Positions 1 to 8,835 of a stretch of DNA of 53,249 bases are shown here, piece after piece. Position numbers and translations under genes: made by a program. Where the stretch lies: NCBI RefSeq assembly GCF_001757995.1, contig NZ_LXLV01000024.1:1-53249 (forward strand), written 5' to 3'. The stretch is from Bacillus mycoides (GTDB lineage: Bacteria > Bacillota > Bacilli > Bacillales > Bacillaceae_G). Within the stretch, counting starts at the first letter, position 1; each line of letters starts with the position of its first letter. The notes beneath the pieces were generated by a model. That model searched no databases, had not been told where the DNA came from, and worked only from the letters and a program-made list of their open reading frames with translations.

Positions 1-261
1 AGTATATTTATTTTTATAACTATAAACGGTTCCAAAAACGACTCAACCACCGAGCTCCGATAGAATATCGAATCTCGATGGCTGCTTAGTCTTTTTAATA
101 TTGTCTACTTGACAGGGATAAGACCATAATGGGTCCTTTTATTTTGTTTATTGAGAAACATTTGAGAGGAAGGGAAATGGAACTAATAAAACGAATGTTA
201 AATCTAAACGTATTCAATAGTGGTCTGAAATGAAAATAATACATTTTCAGGAGGGATTACG
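1..261. other. Left-edge intergenic region
   Basis: No convincing gene is visible in these first 261 bases. A TTGACA hexamer lies at 109-114 but has no well-spaced -10 box. A strong AGGAGGG ribosome-binding site at 249-255 serves the protease that follows. An 18-codon ORF from about 177 has no supporting features and is not called. Confidence 0.4.
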
Positions 262-1212
262 ATGAATAGTAGTACAGCGAATAAACAAAAAGGCATTAAA
301 TTAATTCCGTTTACTGTAAATAAAGTGGTTGAGCAAGTAAATGAAATTCCACCAGGTGTACAACTGATTCATGCTCCGCAAGTATGGGAAAAGAGTGCGA
401 AAGGGAAAGATATTGTCGTTGCCGTTTTAGATACTGGTTGTGATGTAAGTCATGTAGATTTAAAAGATCGTATTATTGGTGGGAGAAATTTCACAAAAGA
501 TTATGAAGGTGATCCGAAAATTTATCTTGATAATAATGGGCATGGTACTCATGTAGCGGGGACAATCGCAGCGACTGAAAATGGTGTCGGTGTTTTAGGA
601 GTCGCACCACTTGCTAAAATGTTAGTTTTAAAAGTATTAGCTGGAGATGGTTCTGGAAGCTATGAGCAAATTATTGAGGCCATTCATTATGCTGTAAATT
701 GGAGAGGACCGAATAAAGAGAAAGTAAGAATTATTTCAATGTCACTTGGTGGTCCGCAAGATGTACCAGAATTACATGAAGCTATTCAAAATGCGGTAAA
801 ACAAGACGTACTTGTCGTGTGCGCTGCAGGAAATGATGGAGATTGTAACGATGATACTGAAGAATTAGACTTTCCAGGTGCTTATTCTGAAGTAATTGAA
901 GTAGGTGCTGTTAATTTAGAGCGGAAAATTTCATGCTTTAGTAATTCGAATCAAGAAATCGATTTAGTAGCGCCAGGTGATGAAATACTATCTACGTATC
1001 CAGAAGGGAAATATGCGGTATTAAGTGGTACTTCAATGGCGACGCCGCATGTAGCTGGGACTCTCGCACTAATCATTAAGCAATGCGAGAGAGAATATGG
1101 CAGAAAGTTATCAGAGCCAGAAATATATGCACAACTTATAAAAAGGACTGTACCTTTAGGGTATGAACGTACATCTGAAGGTAACGGATTAATAGATTTG
1201 CTAAAAGAATAG
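262..1212 (+). CDS. isp: Intracellular subtilisin-like serine protease
   Basis: This 316-residue protein is an S8-family serine protease of the intracellular (Isp) type. It has no signal peptide and so should act in the cytoplasm, where such enzymes degrade protein in stationary phase and sporulation. The triad is visible: Asp57 in AVLDTG, His94 in NGHGTHVAG and Ser258 in SGTSMATPH, with oxyanion Asn191 in AAGN. Residues 13-17 (KLIPF) match the LIPY/F motif of the short inhibitory N-terminal extension of intracellular subtilisins, which is removed on activation. The ATG follows AGGAGGG by about six bases. The gene is monocistronic and ends at a bidirectional terminator shared with the converging arsR gene. 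Confidence 0.95.
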   Translation: MNSSTANKQKGIKLIPFTVNKVVEQVNEIPPGVQLIHAPQVWEKSAKGKDIVVAVLDTGCDVSHVDLKDRIIGGRNFTKDYEGDPKIYLDNNGHGTHVAGTIAATENGVGVLGVAPLAKMLVLKVLAGDGSGSYEQIIEAIHYAVNWRGPNKEKVRIISMSLGGPQDVPELHEAIQNAVKQDVLVVCAAGNDGDCNDDTEELDFPGAYSEVIEVGAVNLERKISCFSNSNQEIDLVAPGDEILSTYPEGKYAVLSGTSMATPHVAGTLALIIKQCEREYGRKLSEPEIYAQLIKRTVPLGYERTSEGNGLIDLLKE

Positions 1213-1220
1213 GAACTACT

Positions 1221-1254
1221 AAAAACATCTCATATTCATATGAGATGTTTTTTA
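1221..1254. terminator. Bidirectional terminator between isp and arsR
   Basis: Fifteen-base arms (1221-1235 and 1238-1252) flank a two-base loop, with A and T runs on either side, so the hairpin can stop transcription from both directions. The stop codon of the minus-strand regulator lies at its edge. Confidence 0.85.
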
Positions 1255-1560
1255 GTATGGTTCTGTCACGTTTAATACAACATCTAATAAACCGGGGAAT
1301 CTAGCATTTAAGTCTTCTTCACGAATTGAAATAAAACGCTGTGTCCCTTCAAGGCGTGTAAACATCACACCTGATTCACGCAAAACTTTGAAATGGTGGG
1401 ATAAAGTTGATTTTGCAATTGGAATGTCTAATGCACCACAAGATTGTTCGTTTTTCTCTAGTAACATATTTACAATTTGTAAACGAATTTGATCGCTAAG
1501 TGCATATAAGACTGAAGAGAATTGAATTTCTTCTCGATTCGGGTGGTATAGTGTACGCAT
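1252..1560 (-). CDS. ArsR-family transcriptional regulator
   Basis: A 102-residue winged helix-turn-helix protein of ArsR/SmtB type. The core ALSDQIRLQIVNML and the recognition helix STLSHHFKVLRESG (about residues 51-64) are typical of the family. I see no clear metal-binding cysteine pair: only one Cys (SCGAL) is present, so metal sensing is not supported and a redox or ligand signal is as likely. It is divergent from an aldo/keto reductase and a broken MFS transporter, separated by a 44-bp perfect palindrome that could be its operator. The likely role is to repress that pair, and perhaps itself. Confidence 0.85.
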   Translation of the reverse strand: MRTLYHPNREEIQFSSVLYALSDQIRLQIVNMLLEKNEQSCGALDIPIAKSTLSHHFKVLRESGVMFTRLEGTQRFISIREEDLNARFPGLLDVVLNVTEPY

Positions 1561-1590
1561 TATTTCACCTACTTGTATAAGTTCTTATAG

Positions 1591-1619
1591 TTGCACTATA
1601 ACATATAAAGTGCTATATT
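1591..1619 (+). promoter_or_regulatory. Candidate promoter of the aldo/keto reductase operon
   Basis: TTGCAC at 1591-1596 and TATATT at 1614-1619 are 17 bases apart, a good sigma-A arrangement. The -10 box lies inside the 44-bp palindrome, so a protein bound there would block this promoter. Assigned by eye. Confidence 0.55.
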
Positions 1620-1656
1620 TCTATTGTTCGATTATAATCGAACAATAGAAATATAG
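1613..1656. promoter_or_regulatory. Perfect 44-bp palindrome, candidate ArsR operator
   Basis: Two 22-base arms (1613-1634 and 1635-1656) are exact reverse complements with no spacer. It overlaps the candidate -10 and transcription start and ends two bases before the poly-G ribosome-binding site of the reductase gene. ArsR-family dimers normally use shorter imperfect repeats, so this may hold more than one dimer or act as an RNA hairpin that occludes the ribosome-binding site. Confidence 0.7.
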
Positions 1657-1667
1657 GGGGAGAAAAA

Positions 1668-2603
1668 ATGAAGTATACGAAATTGCAAAAGGCAGGACTA
1701 AATATTTCTAAGTTGGGGTTAGGAACAAATGCAGTAGGGGGACATAATTTATACACTGACGTAAATGAGGAAGAAGGAAAACGGTTAATAGAAGAAGCTA
1801 TTCAACAAGGAATTACATTTTTTGATACAGCAGATTCATATGGTTTTGGTAGATCAGAAGAATTAGTAGGTGAGGTATTGAAAGAAAAACGCCACGAGTT
1901 TGTACTTGCTACAAAGGGTGGAATTCAGCCGTTATTAAATGGAGAAATTTATATTAACAATGAACCAAGTTATTTAAGAAATGCTGTAGAAAATAGCTTA
2001 AGAAGATTACAGACTGACTATATTGATTTATATTATTTACACTTTACAAATTCTGAAACAAGTTACATAGATTCAATCGGAGAGCTTACTCGTCTAAAAG
2101 AAGAAGGGAAAATCCGTTCAATTGGAATATCAAACGTAAACATAGAACAATTAAAAGAAGCGAATCAACATGGTCATATTGATATTGTACAATCGCCATA
2201 CAATATGTTGGATCGTACTGCTGGGGAAGAACTATTGCCGTATTGTATTGAAGCAGATATTTCATTTATTCCGTATGGACCTCTTGCTTTTGGAATATTA
2301 GGTGGTAAATATACAGAAGATTTTAAATTGAATGAAGGTGATTGGCGCCAAAGTGTAAATCTATTTGAGGAAAATACATATAAGAAAAACTTTAAGAAAG
2401 TTGAAATGCTAAAAGGTTTAGCTAAAGAAAAAAATATAGCACTATCTCATTTAGCGTTAGCATGGCTATTAAATAAACAAGGAGTTGATGCTGTTATTCC
2501 TGGTGGAAAGCGTGCAGAGCAAATAAGAGAAAGTGTAAATACAGTAGATATTTCATTAAATGAGAAGGTTATGAAAAAAATTGAGTCTATATTAGAGGAT
2601 TAA
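1668..2603 (+). CDS. Aldo/keto reductase
   Basis: A 311-residue TIM-barrel NAD(P)H-dependent oxidoreductase of the aldo/keto reductase superfamily, reducing carbonyl compounds in the cytoplasm. The catalytic tetrad is visible: Asp53 and Tyr58 (TADSYGFG), Lys83 (ATKGG) and His125 (YYLHF). Cofactor-binding residues follow near the C-terminus (IPGGKRAEQI). It starts at ATG with a GGGGGAGA ribosome-binding site directly after the palindrome, and is followed 47 bases later by a broken MFS gene that was probably co-transcribed. The substrate is unknown. Divergent ArsR control suggests it is induced by a toxic carbonyl or electrophile. Confidence 0.9.
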   Translation: MKYTKLQKAGLNISKLGLGTNAVGGHNLYTDVNEEEGKRLIEEAIQQGITFFDTADSYGFGRSEELVGEVLKEKRHEFVLATKGGIQPLLNGEIYINNEPSYLRNAVENSLRRLQTDYIDLYYLHFTNSETSYIDSIGELTRLKEEGKIRSIGISNVNIEQLKEANQHGHIDIVQSPYNMLDRTAGEELLPYCIEADISFIPYGPLAFGILGGKYTEDFKLNEGDWRQSVNLFEENTYKKNFKKVEMLKGLAKEKNIALSHLALAWLLNKQGVDAVIPGGKRAEQIRESVNTVDISLNEKVMKKIESILED

Positions 2604-2650
2604 TAGGAAAGGGGGAACACCCTCTTTTCCTCTATAAGGAGATGACATAA

Positions 2651-3825
2651 ATGAACAGAGTACTAGCTGTATTCTTTATGATAATGTTTATGATTGGTAC
2701 GGATACATTTTTAATTTCACCACTTTTGCCAACTTTACAACAGGTGTATCATGTTTCAACTGAGTTGTCAGGATGGATGGTGAGTTCATATGCTTTAGGA
2801 TACGCTGGATTTGCGCTAATCGCTGGTCCTATATCAGATGGATTAAACAGAAAAAAGTAATGATACTAGGTATGATTTTTTTCGCAATTAGTACGTTTTT
2901 GTGCGGAATTGCACCTAGTTTTTTATGAATGCTGATTTTTCGATTTTTAGCAGGTGTAAGTGCAGCGTTTGTATCTCCGCAAGTGTGGGCATCTATTCCA
3001 CTACTTATAGAGAAGAAGCAAATTGTGAAAGCAATTGGGATTGCAACAGCGGGATTATCAGTCGCTCAAATTCTTGGACTGCCAATTGGGGCCTATTTAG
3101 CAACGATACATTATACAACACCATTCTTTGTCATTGGCATCCTGTCAGCATTACTTGTTATTTCTATTGGTGTTTTTATACCAGAAATAAAGCCTGCTCA
3201 AACAGAGGATAATAAACAATCAATCTTACAGCGCTATAAACAATTACTTAGAGAATCAAAGGTTTCACTCTCTTATTTTGCATATTTTATTTTTCAGACC
3301 GGTAATTTCGCAGCATTCTCATTCTTTGGTGTATGGCTTTCAGTTCAATTCGGTTTACAGGTTAATGAAGTAGGAACAGCTATGCTTATATTGGGATTAG
3401 GAAATTTAACCGGTAATATTTTTGGTCCTAGAATTGTAAACAAAATCGGTTATAACATTTCTTTTTATGGTGGAATTATATTTACAGCAGTGCTATATGT
3501 AATACTTCCTCATTTAAATAAAATTATATTTGTTGAATTATTCTTCTTTATTTTATTTTTTGTGACAGGAATTTTGTTTGTATTGATGATGGGACGCTTA
3601 CAAAACATGTCTAGTGTAGCAAGAGGAACAGGAGCTGCTCTTGCTAATGCTTCTATGTACATTGGGCAAATGATTGGAGCGGCAGTAGCTGGAGTGTTAT
3701 TTGCTACGTCTCATAGTTTTGTTTTAGTAGGATGTTTTACAGCGCTACTGTATATTATTGCGTTATTCTTTTTTAGAAAAAGTGAAAAGCTTACTGAAGA
3801 AAATAAAAAAGGACTTGCATCATAA
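2651..3825 (+). pseudogene. Broken MFS (DHA1-type) transporter
   Basis: The conceptual product is a 12-helix major facilitator of about 390 residues, like drug-efflux permeases. Two lesions disrupt it. Frame 1 runs 2651-2860 and stops just after DGLNRKK, where an A run (2851-2856) appears one base short of the seven needed. In the restored frame, reading resumes as VMILGMIFF and then meets TGA at 2926-2928 where homologues would be expected to have Trp (SFL-stop-MLIFRF). The remainder, 2929-3825, is intact (298 residues) and ends at a strong terminator. Two independent lesions make a sequencing error a poor explanation, though the homopolymer change alone could be one. It follows the aldo/keto reductase with its own ribosome-binding site (AAGGAG). 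Confidence 0.85.
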
Positions 3826-3834
3826 AAGTATTGC

Positions 3835-3884
3835 AAACGAAAAGCACTGTTTTAGGGATAAGTCTAAAACAGTGCTTTTCGTTT
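3835..3884. terminator. Long bidirectional terminator
   Basis: Perfect 21-base arms (3835-3855 and 3864-3884) with an eight-base loop, A-rich on one side and T-rich on the other. It ends the MFS pseudogene and the converging small gene, whose last seven codons and stop are encoded by the right arm. Confidence 0.9.
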
Positions 3885-4088
3885 TGATTGAATAGTTGCT
3901 GCATTTTCATCATGTATTCCTGCTTCTTCAATAATTCGCTTTTTTACTTTATTTAATAGATGGTCTACTGCTTCACCAAAATGGTTAGCTTCGCTTTTTG
4001 TGCGGGCTTCTCGTAAACATTTATAGTTTTCTAGCAGTTCCTCTTTTTCGGAGTTTGTTAAGAAATCTTCTATTTTCTTTTTTGTCAT
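3864..4088 (-). CDS. Small hypothetical protein
   Basis: A 74-residue charged, helical, soluble protein that I do not recognise. I chose the ATG giving MTKKKIED because GAAAGGG lies eight bases upstream. The longer frame beginning at 4142 has no ribosome-binding site and its first codons overlap a TATAAT sequence (4141-4146) that is probably the promoter. The protein is rich in Lys and Glu (about residues 10-65) with no membrane segment or Cys. The final residues (SKRKALF) are encoded within the shared terminator stem. Confidence 0.6.
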   Translation of the reverse strand: MTKKKIEDFLTNSEKEELLENYKCLREARTKSEANHFGEAVDHLLNKVKKRIIEEAGIHDENAATIQSKRKALF

Positions 4089-4172
4089 ACGAAACACCCT
4101 TTCTTCTGACAAACGACGCAATAGAAAATATTTATTTTTCATTATAACAATAATTTTTAAAGAAAGTATAGA

Positions 4173-4520
4173 TTAACGTCGTAATAGTTTGTCAATTTCT
4201 TGAATTTTCTCATCAGCTTTCCCAATTTGCGTGTTTTTAGCCTGTTCACCACCTAAAGCTTGATGAAGTAAAAATGTTTGACCTGAAATGGCAGTTACAA
4301 TAGATACTTTTATAATTTCTTTTATTGTGGTGACATCGAATAAAACGAGTCCAAGAAGTGCAGCTAGGCAACCGGTCAATATATCGGTTAAAAACCCAAA
4401 GTGGAAAAACGTTTTTAAACGGCGTGGAAGCAATAACTTGCCTTGGTTATTGATCAGATGGGAAACGAAGCCAGTAATGCCACCAACTAGAACAGCAGTT
4501 AGCCATTGATACATTTCCAT
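4173..4520 (-). CDS. Small integral membrane protein
   Basis: A 115-residue protein with about three hydrophobic segments (residues 5-20, 40-62 and 68-88) followed by a charged tail (KADEKIQEIDKLLRR). The start is the ATG at 4520, eight bases after AAAGGAG; a GTG three codons upstream abuts the ribosome-binding site and is too close. The layout of short helices plus a charged C-terminus recalls small holin-like or DUF4257-type Bacillus proteins, but that is from memory and uncertain. No functional neighbour is evident. Confidence 0.6.
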   Translation of the reverse strand: MEMYQWLTAVLVGGITGFVSHLINNQGKLLLPRRLKTFFHFGFLTDILTGCLAALLGLVLFDVTTIKEIIKVSIVTAISGQTFLLHQALGGEQAKNTQIGKADEKIQEIDKLLRR

Positions 4521-4716
4521 CGAATCCACTCCTTTTAGTGAATAAGATTCGATTTTTTCATATTGATTCCTTTTAATATTTCATATAAGCATATTGAGAA
4601 AGTTTGTTTGGGTATATTCCTTATTCAATTTAATTATAACAGAAAATTTCGATATATTTCAGTCTATTATATGAACAACTTTTACAATAATATGAATGCA
4701 GAAAGGGGTGCGTGAT

Positions 4717-5244
4717 ATGAATATAGATTATCGAGTAAGAAGTGTAGATGGTTATACAAAAAATATAGGTGAATTAGTAAGTATGCTGGAGCATACGAGG
4801 GCGGTAACATTACAGGAAATAGAAAATCTATCAGTTGAGCAATTAGATTTAATTATGCCAAGTGGTGGAAATTCAATTGGAGCTTTATTAAAGCATATAG
4901 CAGCTATAGAAAAAGTCCATCAGCTTATTTCATTTCAAAATCGTGACTTCACAAAAGAAGAATTAGAAGTGTGGGAAGATGCACTGTATTTAGGAGAAGC
5001 GGGGAGAACGATTCGTGGTCATGAAATACAGCATTATGTACAACTGTTGCAAAAAGTACGAGAAGAAACACTAAAGTGTTTGAGTGAACAGGATGACGAA
5101 TGGCTAATGTCAGAAAGAAAGTGGCCTAATGGCGTAGCGTATAATCAGCACTACCTTTGGTTTCATGTGCTAGAAGATGAAATTAGTCATCGTGGCCAAA
5201 TTAAAATGCTAAAAAATAAGTTGTTTGAAAATTACATTAAATAA
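4717..5244 (+). CDS. DinB-family protein
   Basis: A 175-residue four-helix protein of the DinB/DUF664 type. These proteins share a metal site built from three His; candidates here are His in LKHIAAIE and the pair in HVLEDEISHRGQ near the C-terminus. The family includes bacillithiol- and mycothiol-dependent transferases, but the substrate cannot be read from sequence. The start is the ATG at 4717 behind GAAAGGGG; an ATG 21 bases upstream has no ribosome-binding site. It is a single gene with no matching neighbours, and a second DinB relative lies at 47.1 kb. Confidence 0.8.
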   Translation: MNIDYRVRSVDGYTKNIGELVSMLEHTRAVTLQEIENLSVEQLDLIMPSGGNSIGALLKHIAAIEKVHQLISFQNRDFTKEELEVWEDALYLGEAGRTIRGHEIQHYVQLLQKVREETLKCLSEQDDEWLMSERKWPNGVAYNQHYLWFHVLEDEISHRGQIKMLKNKLFENYIK

Positions 5245-5309
5245 GGTAGCTTTTTAATGAGATATTCCATATAATGAGAGTAATTAAATTTAGAACGGAG
5301 TGATGTGTT

Positions 5310-5378
5310 ATGGCGAAATTGACTTATATGAATAATAAACCAAATACAAAGGTGGACGGAAAGGGCGATTCTCTATAA
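5310..5378 (+). CDS. Short leader ORF upstream of the RsgA-like gene
   Basis: A 22-codon ORF (starting MAKLTYMNNK, ending GKGDSL) has an ACGGAG ribosome-binding site nine bases upstream and a TATAAT box at 5270-5275. It stops 48 bases before the TTG start of the RsgA-like GTPase. Its stop codon falls in the loop of a possible hairpin. The arrangement fits a regulatory leader peptide, although a free-standing microprotein is possible. No homologue is recalled. Confidence 0.45.
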   Translation: MAKLTYMNNKPNTKVDGKGDSL

Positions 5379-5399
5379 GTGAGCGCACAATCCTTCCAC
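5352..5399 (+). promoter_or_regulatory. Possible hairpin in the leader of the RsgA-like gene
   Basis: GGAA-A-GG-GCG-ATT on the 5' side (from 5358) can pair with AATCCTTCC (5389-5397), leaving a loop that contains the leader-ORF stop. An alternative pairing joins GTGGA (5352-5356) with TCCAC (5395-5399). A ribosome on the leader ORF would disrupt either. Pairing was worked out by eye. Confidence 0.35.
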
Positions 5400-5426
5400 T
5401 AAGTTCAAACTAGGGAGGATATCAAT

Positions 5427-6476
5427 TTGAATCAAAATATTTTAGAATCGTTCGGGTGGGATTCTTTTTTTGAGGAACAAGCTGTAGAGAACTATGAAGT
5501 AGGCCGTATTTTACTTGAGCATAAGCATATATATCGGATTATTTGTAATGATGGTGAATATGTAGCGGAACTGTCTGGAAAGTTTCGTCATGAAGCGTTA
5601 ACGAAAGGGGATTATCCGGCAGTTGGTGATTGGGTGTATATAAAGAAAATAGAAAATGAGAAAAAGGCAATTATTCACCGTATTTTTCCGAGAAGAAGTT
5701 CTTTTTCAAGACAAGAAGCTGGTAACAGAACTGAAGAACAAATTATTGCAGCAAATGTAGATTATCTATTTTTAGTGAATGCTCTTAATCATGATTTCAA
5801 CGTAAGAAGGATGGAGCGTTATTTACTATTGGCTTATGAGAGTGGTGCAATGCCTATTATTGTTTTAACGAAGAGTAGTTTATGTGAAGATGTGGAACAG
5901 AAAATTGCAGAAACTGAAGCAGTAGCAATCGGTGTTCCGATATTTGTTGTTGATAGCTTAGTGTACGTCGGAATAGAATCATTGCAACAATTTGTTTCAC
6001 CAGGAAAAACAGTTGCTTTAGTTGGATCTTCAGGTGCAGGGAAATCTACTTTGTTAAATGCATTAATAGGAACAGATGTAGCAAAAACCGGAGATATACG
6101 TGAAGAAGATAGTAAAGGAAGACATACGACAACTCACCGTGAATTGTTCCAATTACCGAGTGGCGGTTTAGTAATTGATACTCCTGGTATGAGGGAACTT
6201 CAGCTTTGGGAAGGAAGCGCGGCAATTCAAACTACATTTTCTGATATTGAAGATCTTGCAAATACTTGCCGATTTCGAGATTGTAAACATGACGGTGAAC
6301 CAGGATGTGCAGTGCGAAGTGCTATAGATAACGGAATTATACCCGTAGAGCGCTTGCTAAGCTATAAAAAGCTGCAAAGAGAATTAGCATATGTGATGAG
6401 AAAACAAAACATTACTCTGGCAAGAGCAGAACGAGATAGATGGAAAAAGATTTCTAAACAACATAAAAAAATGTAA
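5427..6476 (+). CDS. RsgA/YjeQ-like circularly permuted GTPase
   Basis: A 349-residue protein with the RsgA layout: N-terminal OB fold (about 25-95), circularly permuted GTPase (about 105-260) and C-terminal zinc motif. G1 is GSSGAGKS (200-207), G2 is TTTHRE (234-239), G3 is DTPG (251-254), and the zinc ligands are Cys281, Cys286, His288 and Cys294. The family acts in late 30S ribosome maturation. The G4 site reads TKSS (148-151) where TKxD or NKxD is usual, so the guanine-reading Asp is absent. The start is TTG with GGGAGG upstream. This is probably a paralogue of housekeeping rsgA, which normally lies beside prpC and prkC; those are not here. Confidence 0.88.
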   Translation: MNQNILESFGWDSFFEEQAVENYEVGRILLEHKHIYRIICNDGEYVAELSGKFRHEALTKGDYPAVGDWVYIKKIENEKKAIIHRIFPRRSSFSRQEAGNRTEEQIIAANVDYLFLVNALNHDFNVRRMERYLLLAYESGAMPIIVLTKSSLCEDVEQKIAETEAVAIGVPIFVVDSLVYVGIESLQQFVSPGKTVALVGSSGAGKSTLLNALIGTDVAKTGDIREEDSKGRHTTTHRELFQLPSGGLVIDTPGMRELQLWEGSAAIQTTFSDIEDLANTCRFRDCKHDGEPGCAVRSAIDNGIIPVERLLSYKKLQRELAYVMRKQNITLARAERDRWKKISKQHKKM

Positions 6477-6508
6477 AAAACCAAAGGGCTTGTTCTTTTG
6501 GTTTTTTG
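6475..6508 (+). terminator. Terminator of the RsgA-like gene
   Basis: Twelve-base arms (A6CCAAAG and CTTTTGGT6, 6475-6486 and about 6496-6508) with a T run. Confidence 0.8.
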
Positions 6509-6687
6509 TATTTGTAAATTTTATAATAATATTATTCATATATATAGATAAAGGGAATTTATTTGTTTAAACTTTACAAAGTGTTCATCAAAACAAGTTA
6601 TAAAAATAGAAACTAAGGAATGGGATATATTCAAAATTAGCTCTATTTAATCTTTAAAGCTTAATATTGAAATGCAGGAGGTTTATA

Positions 6688-8670
6688 ATGCGTAAACTAG
6701 TAAGTTGGTTTAGAGATATGAAAGTAGCAAAAAAGCTATTAATTTCATTTTTTGTTATATTAATTGCGGCAGTCTCTATTATTGGGGGCATGTCGTATCA
6801 AACAGCTAAAAAGAATTTTGAATCACAAATTATGAGTAGCGCTCAGGATAACATAAAAATATTAGATAATTTAATCAATCAAATGATTGAAGCAAAATTC
6901 AACGATGTAAATAATTTTGCACGAGTGATTCATAGTGACATGTATCAAGGGGATAATCAGGATGAATTAAGAAAAACATTATCCCAATATATTAGTTTGA
7001 ACAAAGATGTAGAACAAGTGTATGTTGCCGGAAACGATAAAAAATTTGTACAAGAACCAAATATACAAATGGCAGCAGATTATGATCCAACAGCGCGTTC
7101 TTGGTATAAAGATGCAGTGAGTAAGCAAGGTGGAATTGTTGTCACTGAACCATATAAGGCACAAGGGAATGGACATATTGTCGTAACAATCGCAAAACAA
7201 ACTGAAGATAAAAATGGTGTTGTCGCGGTAGATTTAAGTTTAGATAATTTATTAAAAACCACAAAGTTAATCAATATTGGTAAAAAAGGCTATGCGTTCA
7301 TTTTAGATGGAAAACAAAAAGTAATTGCTCACCCTCAAGAAAATTCGGGTGATAAGGCAGATGATTCTTGGGCCAAGAAAATATACGAAGATAACCATGG
7401 CACTTTTTCATACACTTATGGTGGTAGTGAAAAGAAAATGGTATTCGCCACAAACTTAAAAACAGGTTGGAAAATTGCGGGGACGATGTACTCAAATGAA
7501 GTAGTTGAAGCTGCTCAACCTGTATTTTATAATATGTTAATTGTAATGTTTATTTCATTAGTTGTAGGCGGAGCGCTTATTTATTTCGTGACACTTTCTA
7601 TTACCAAACCTTTAAAACAATTAGTTGTCACTTCTAAAGAAATAAGCGAAGGGGACTTAACTCAAACGATTCAAATACATTCAAATGATGAAATTGGACA
7701 ACTTGCTAAAGGCTTTAATGAGATGACTCATTCATTACGTACATTAATTGGAAGAATTAATACTTCAGCAGGGCATGTTGCAGCTGCATCTGAAGAGTTA
7801 ACAGCAAGTGTGAGACAAGCGAGTGAAGCGACTGAACAAATTACATCAGCGATAGATGAAATATCAAGTGGTGCAACGACGCAAACAGCAAGCGTAGAAA
7901 ATGGTGCTATGTTACTGTTTGATGTAACAGAAGGGATTCAGCATGTAGCAAATAGCTCATCATCTATTAATACTGCTTCTGCTCACACTCGCGAAAAAGC
8001 AGAGGATGGCGGAAAGCTAGTTGGAAAAACAGTAAATCAAATGCAATCTATTGTGGAATCTGTTTCACAGTCAGATGCTGTTATTCAGTTATTGAATAAC
8101 AAATCAAAGCAAATTGGTGATATTTTAGAAGTCATTCAAAATATTGCAGATCAGACAAATCTTCTAGCTTTAAATGCAGCAATTGAGGCTGCAAGAGCTG
8201 GTGAGCATGGAAGAGGCTTTGCAATCGTTGCTGATGAAGTACGAAAATTAGCAGAACAATCTAGTGTATCATCAAGTGAAATTAGTAAATTAATTTGTGA
8301 AATACAAGACGATATGAGCAAGACAGTAAAATCTATGAATAATGTAAATGAAGAAGTGCAATCTGGACTTGTTATCGCAAATGAAACGAAACAAAATTTT
8401 GCTGAGATTTTACAATCTACAAATGAAATTGCTGATCAAATTAAAACGATGGTTGAAACAGCTAATGGAATGTCAAAAGGTGCAAATGAAGTATCTATTT
8501 CGGTTGGTCAAATTGCTATGACGGCACAAAATAATGCGACGAGTACACAAAGTGTTGCAGCATCAGCTGAGGAACAGCTAGCTTCCATGGAGGAAATTGG
8601 TTCTGCGGCTGGTTCATTATCTCAAATGGCTGAAGAGTTACAAGTATTAATTGAAAGATTTAAAGTATAA
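6688..8670 (+). CDS. Methyl-accepting chemotaxis protein (dCACHE type)
   Basis: A 660-residue transmembrane chemoreceptor. TM1 is near residues 15-37, followed by an extracellular double-CACHE ligand domain to about 275 (with the [11 protein letters not shown] motif), TM2 near 283-305, a HAMP domain, and a long cytoplasmic coiled coil. The conserved hairpin tip [20 protein letters not shown] contacts CheA and CheW. The start is the ATG at 6688 behind GGAGG; an ATG seven codons upstream lies before that site. dCACHE domains often bind amino acids or other small metabolites, but this ligand is unknown. It is a single gene ending in a strong terminator, with no che genes nearby. Confidence 0.95.
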   Translation: MRKLVSWFRDMKVAKKLLISFFVILIAAVSIIGGMSYQTAKKNFESQIMSSAQDNIKILDNLINQMIEAKFNDVNNFARVIHSDMYQGDNQDELRKTLSQYISLNKDVEQVYVAGNDKKFVQEPNIQMAADYDPTARSWYKDAVSKQGGIVVTEPYKAQGNGHIVVTIAKQTEDKNGVVAVDLSLDNLLKTTKLINIGKKGYAFILDGKQKVIAHPQENSGDKADDSWAKKIYEDNHGTFSYTYGGSEKKMVFATNLKTGWKIAGTMYSNEVVEAAQPVFYNMLIVMFISLVVGGALIYFVTLSITKPLKQLVVTSKEISEGDLTQTIQIHSNDEIGQLAKGFNEMTHSLRTLIGRINTSAGHVAAASEELTASVRQASEATEQITSAIDEISSGATTQTASVENGAMLLFDVTEGIQHVANSSSSINTASAHTREKAEDGGKLVGKTVNQMQSIVESVSQSDAVIQLLNNKSKQIGDILEVIQNIADQTNLLALNAAIEAARAGEHGRGFAIVADEVRKLAEQSSVSSSEISKLICEIQDDMSKTVKSMNNVNEEVQSGLVIANETKQNFAEILQSTNEIADQIKTMVETANGMSKGANEVSISVGQIAMTAQNNATSTQSVAASAEEQLASMEEIGSAAGSLSQMAEELQVLIERFKV

Positions 8671-8677
8671 AAAGAGG

Positions 8678-8723
8678 AGGCTGTCTCAAAATAGCATGAG
8701 TGCTATTAGAGACAGCCTTTTTA
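8678..8723 (+). terminator. Terminator of the chemoreceptor gene
   Basis: AGGCTGTCTC (8678-8687) pairs with GAGACAGCCT (8709-8718), with an inner ATAGCA/TGCTAT stem and a T run. Confidence 0.9.
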
Positions 8724-8835
8724 GCTGATAAACGGATTAGAGGTTCAATGTATTTAATGTTTGTCGAAAAATAGAGGAATTTGTTAAGCGGGTGTATAAT
8801 TAATACAATATAGACTACGTTTAAAGGAGATCAAT

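Noticed and set aside
3864-4142. Longer 92-residue form of the small gene
   Set aside because: The extra N-terminus lacks a ribosome-binding site and overlaps a probable -10 box; the internal ATG at 4088 is better placed.
6979-7495. Minus-strand ORFs inside the chemoreceptor gene
   Set aside because: They lie wholly within a clear CDS on the other strand, without ribosome-binding sites or matching families.
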